The notes under the pieces: generated by a model | Told to the model about the DNA's origin: nothing | What the model saw: the letters and a program-made list of their open reading frames with translations, nothing else | Database searches by the model: none | In this document: positions 5,519 to 5,669 of the stretch, in pieces | Numbering within the stretch: the first letter of the stretch is position 1 | Layout: each line of letters starts with the position of its first letter | Assembly (NCBI GenBank): GCA_035528235.1 | Contig: DATKZB010000362.1 | Coordinates: 1-5,669 of the forward strand | Origin: DATKZB01 sp035528235 | GTDB taxonomy: Bacteria > Planctomycetota > Phycisphaerae > FEN-1346 | Reading direction: 5' to 3' | DNA: 5,669 nucleotides | Made by a program: the position numbers and the translations under genes

Positions 5519-5559
5519 CGCGCAAGCAAGCGGCGCCTTTGACCGACGGAGTGCCCTCA

Positions 5560-5669
5560 ATGGACCCAAAGCCCGTTACCTTCACCGTGTTCACGAAACC
5601 CTGGAAGATGCCGCTGGGCGACCTCGGGCGGTTCGTCAAGGGCCTGGGCTTCGACGGCGTGGAACTGCC
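5560..5669 (+). CDS. Probable sugar phosphate isomerase/epimerase (5' end only)
   Basis: The first 36 codons of a gene running out of the window. ATG 5560 follows GGAG at 5548-5551 with an eight-base spacing. The start, TVFTKPWKMPLGDLGRFVK followed by GLGFDGVELP, fits the first beta strand and helix of xylose-isomerase-like TIM barrels (AP endonuclease 2 superfamily). In these proteins a KPW-type motif and a GFDGVEL-type strand end are common near the N terminus. There is no signal peptide, so a cytoplasmic enzyme is likely. The position after nagA suggests further sugar handling, but the substrate and reaction cannot be named from this much sequence. Confidence 0.75.
   Translation, partial: MDPKPVTFTVFTKPWKMPLGDLGRFVKGLGFDGVEL

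Noticed and set aside
3234..5639. A very long open frame on the - strand (about 800 codons) across nagA and the hydrolase
   Set aside because: It is antisense to two well-supported genes, is extremely rich in Arg, Gly, Pro and Val with no recognisable domain, and is the usual effect of high G+C with C/G-ending codons.

Overview
This is a G+C-rich window with densely packed genes, all read on the + strand. Third codon positions are strongly C/G-biased in most genes. The gene set (MalF/MalG-type sugar permeases, a secreted TIM-barrel glycoside hydrolase resembling DUF6259 proteins, an N-acetylglucosamine-6-phosphate deacetylase and a sugar phosphate isomerase/epimerase-like start) suggests a polysaccharide-degrading heterotrophic bacterium. 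A Planctomycetota relative (for example Phycisphaerae) is a plausible source. That taxonomic guess rests on gene style and palindromic intergenic repeats, not on any marker gene.

Layout. Positions 1-375 hold the 3' end of a first ABC sugar permease. It overlaps by one base a complete second permease (375-1280). Next is a RAYT (REP-associated tyrosine transposase) module: a 107-bp structured repeat (1299-1405), a HUH/Y1 transposase gene (1411-2031), and a second direct copy of the repeat (2028-2134) with only three differences. The module sits between the transporter and a large secreted glycoside hydrolase gene (2142-4169), whose frame is broken by one in-frame TAG at 2442-2444. A pair of inverted, covarying hairpins (4186-4262) follows. 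Then come a divergent nagA (4326-5456), another palindrome flanked by a 10-bp direct repeat (5452-5518), and the first 36 codons of a probable sugar phosphate isomerase/epimerase (5560 to the window end).

How it fits together. Without the insertion, this reads as a carbohydrate-use locus: an exported enzyme releases sugar, the two permeases form the membrane channel of an importer (binding protein and ATPase lie outside the window or elsewhere), and NagA deacetylates imported phosphorylated amino sugar. Linking all of these to one amino-sugar substrate is inference from gene order.

The most distinctive signal is the RAYT module. Each repeat has three back-to-back palindromes enclosed by 11-bp inverted ends that begin with GTAG on both strands. 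The transposase stop codon lies inside the GTAG of the second copy. The right edge of each copy supplies the Shine-Dalgarno sequence for the gene after it: the transposase in one case and the glycoside hydrolase in the other. Two further, unrelated palindromic repeat types occupy the remaining larger intergenic gaps.
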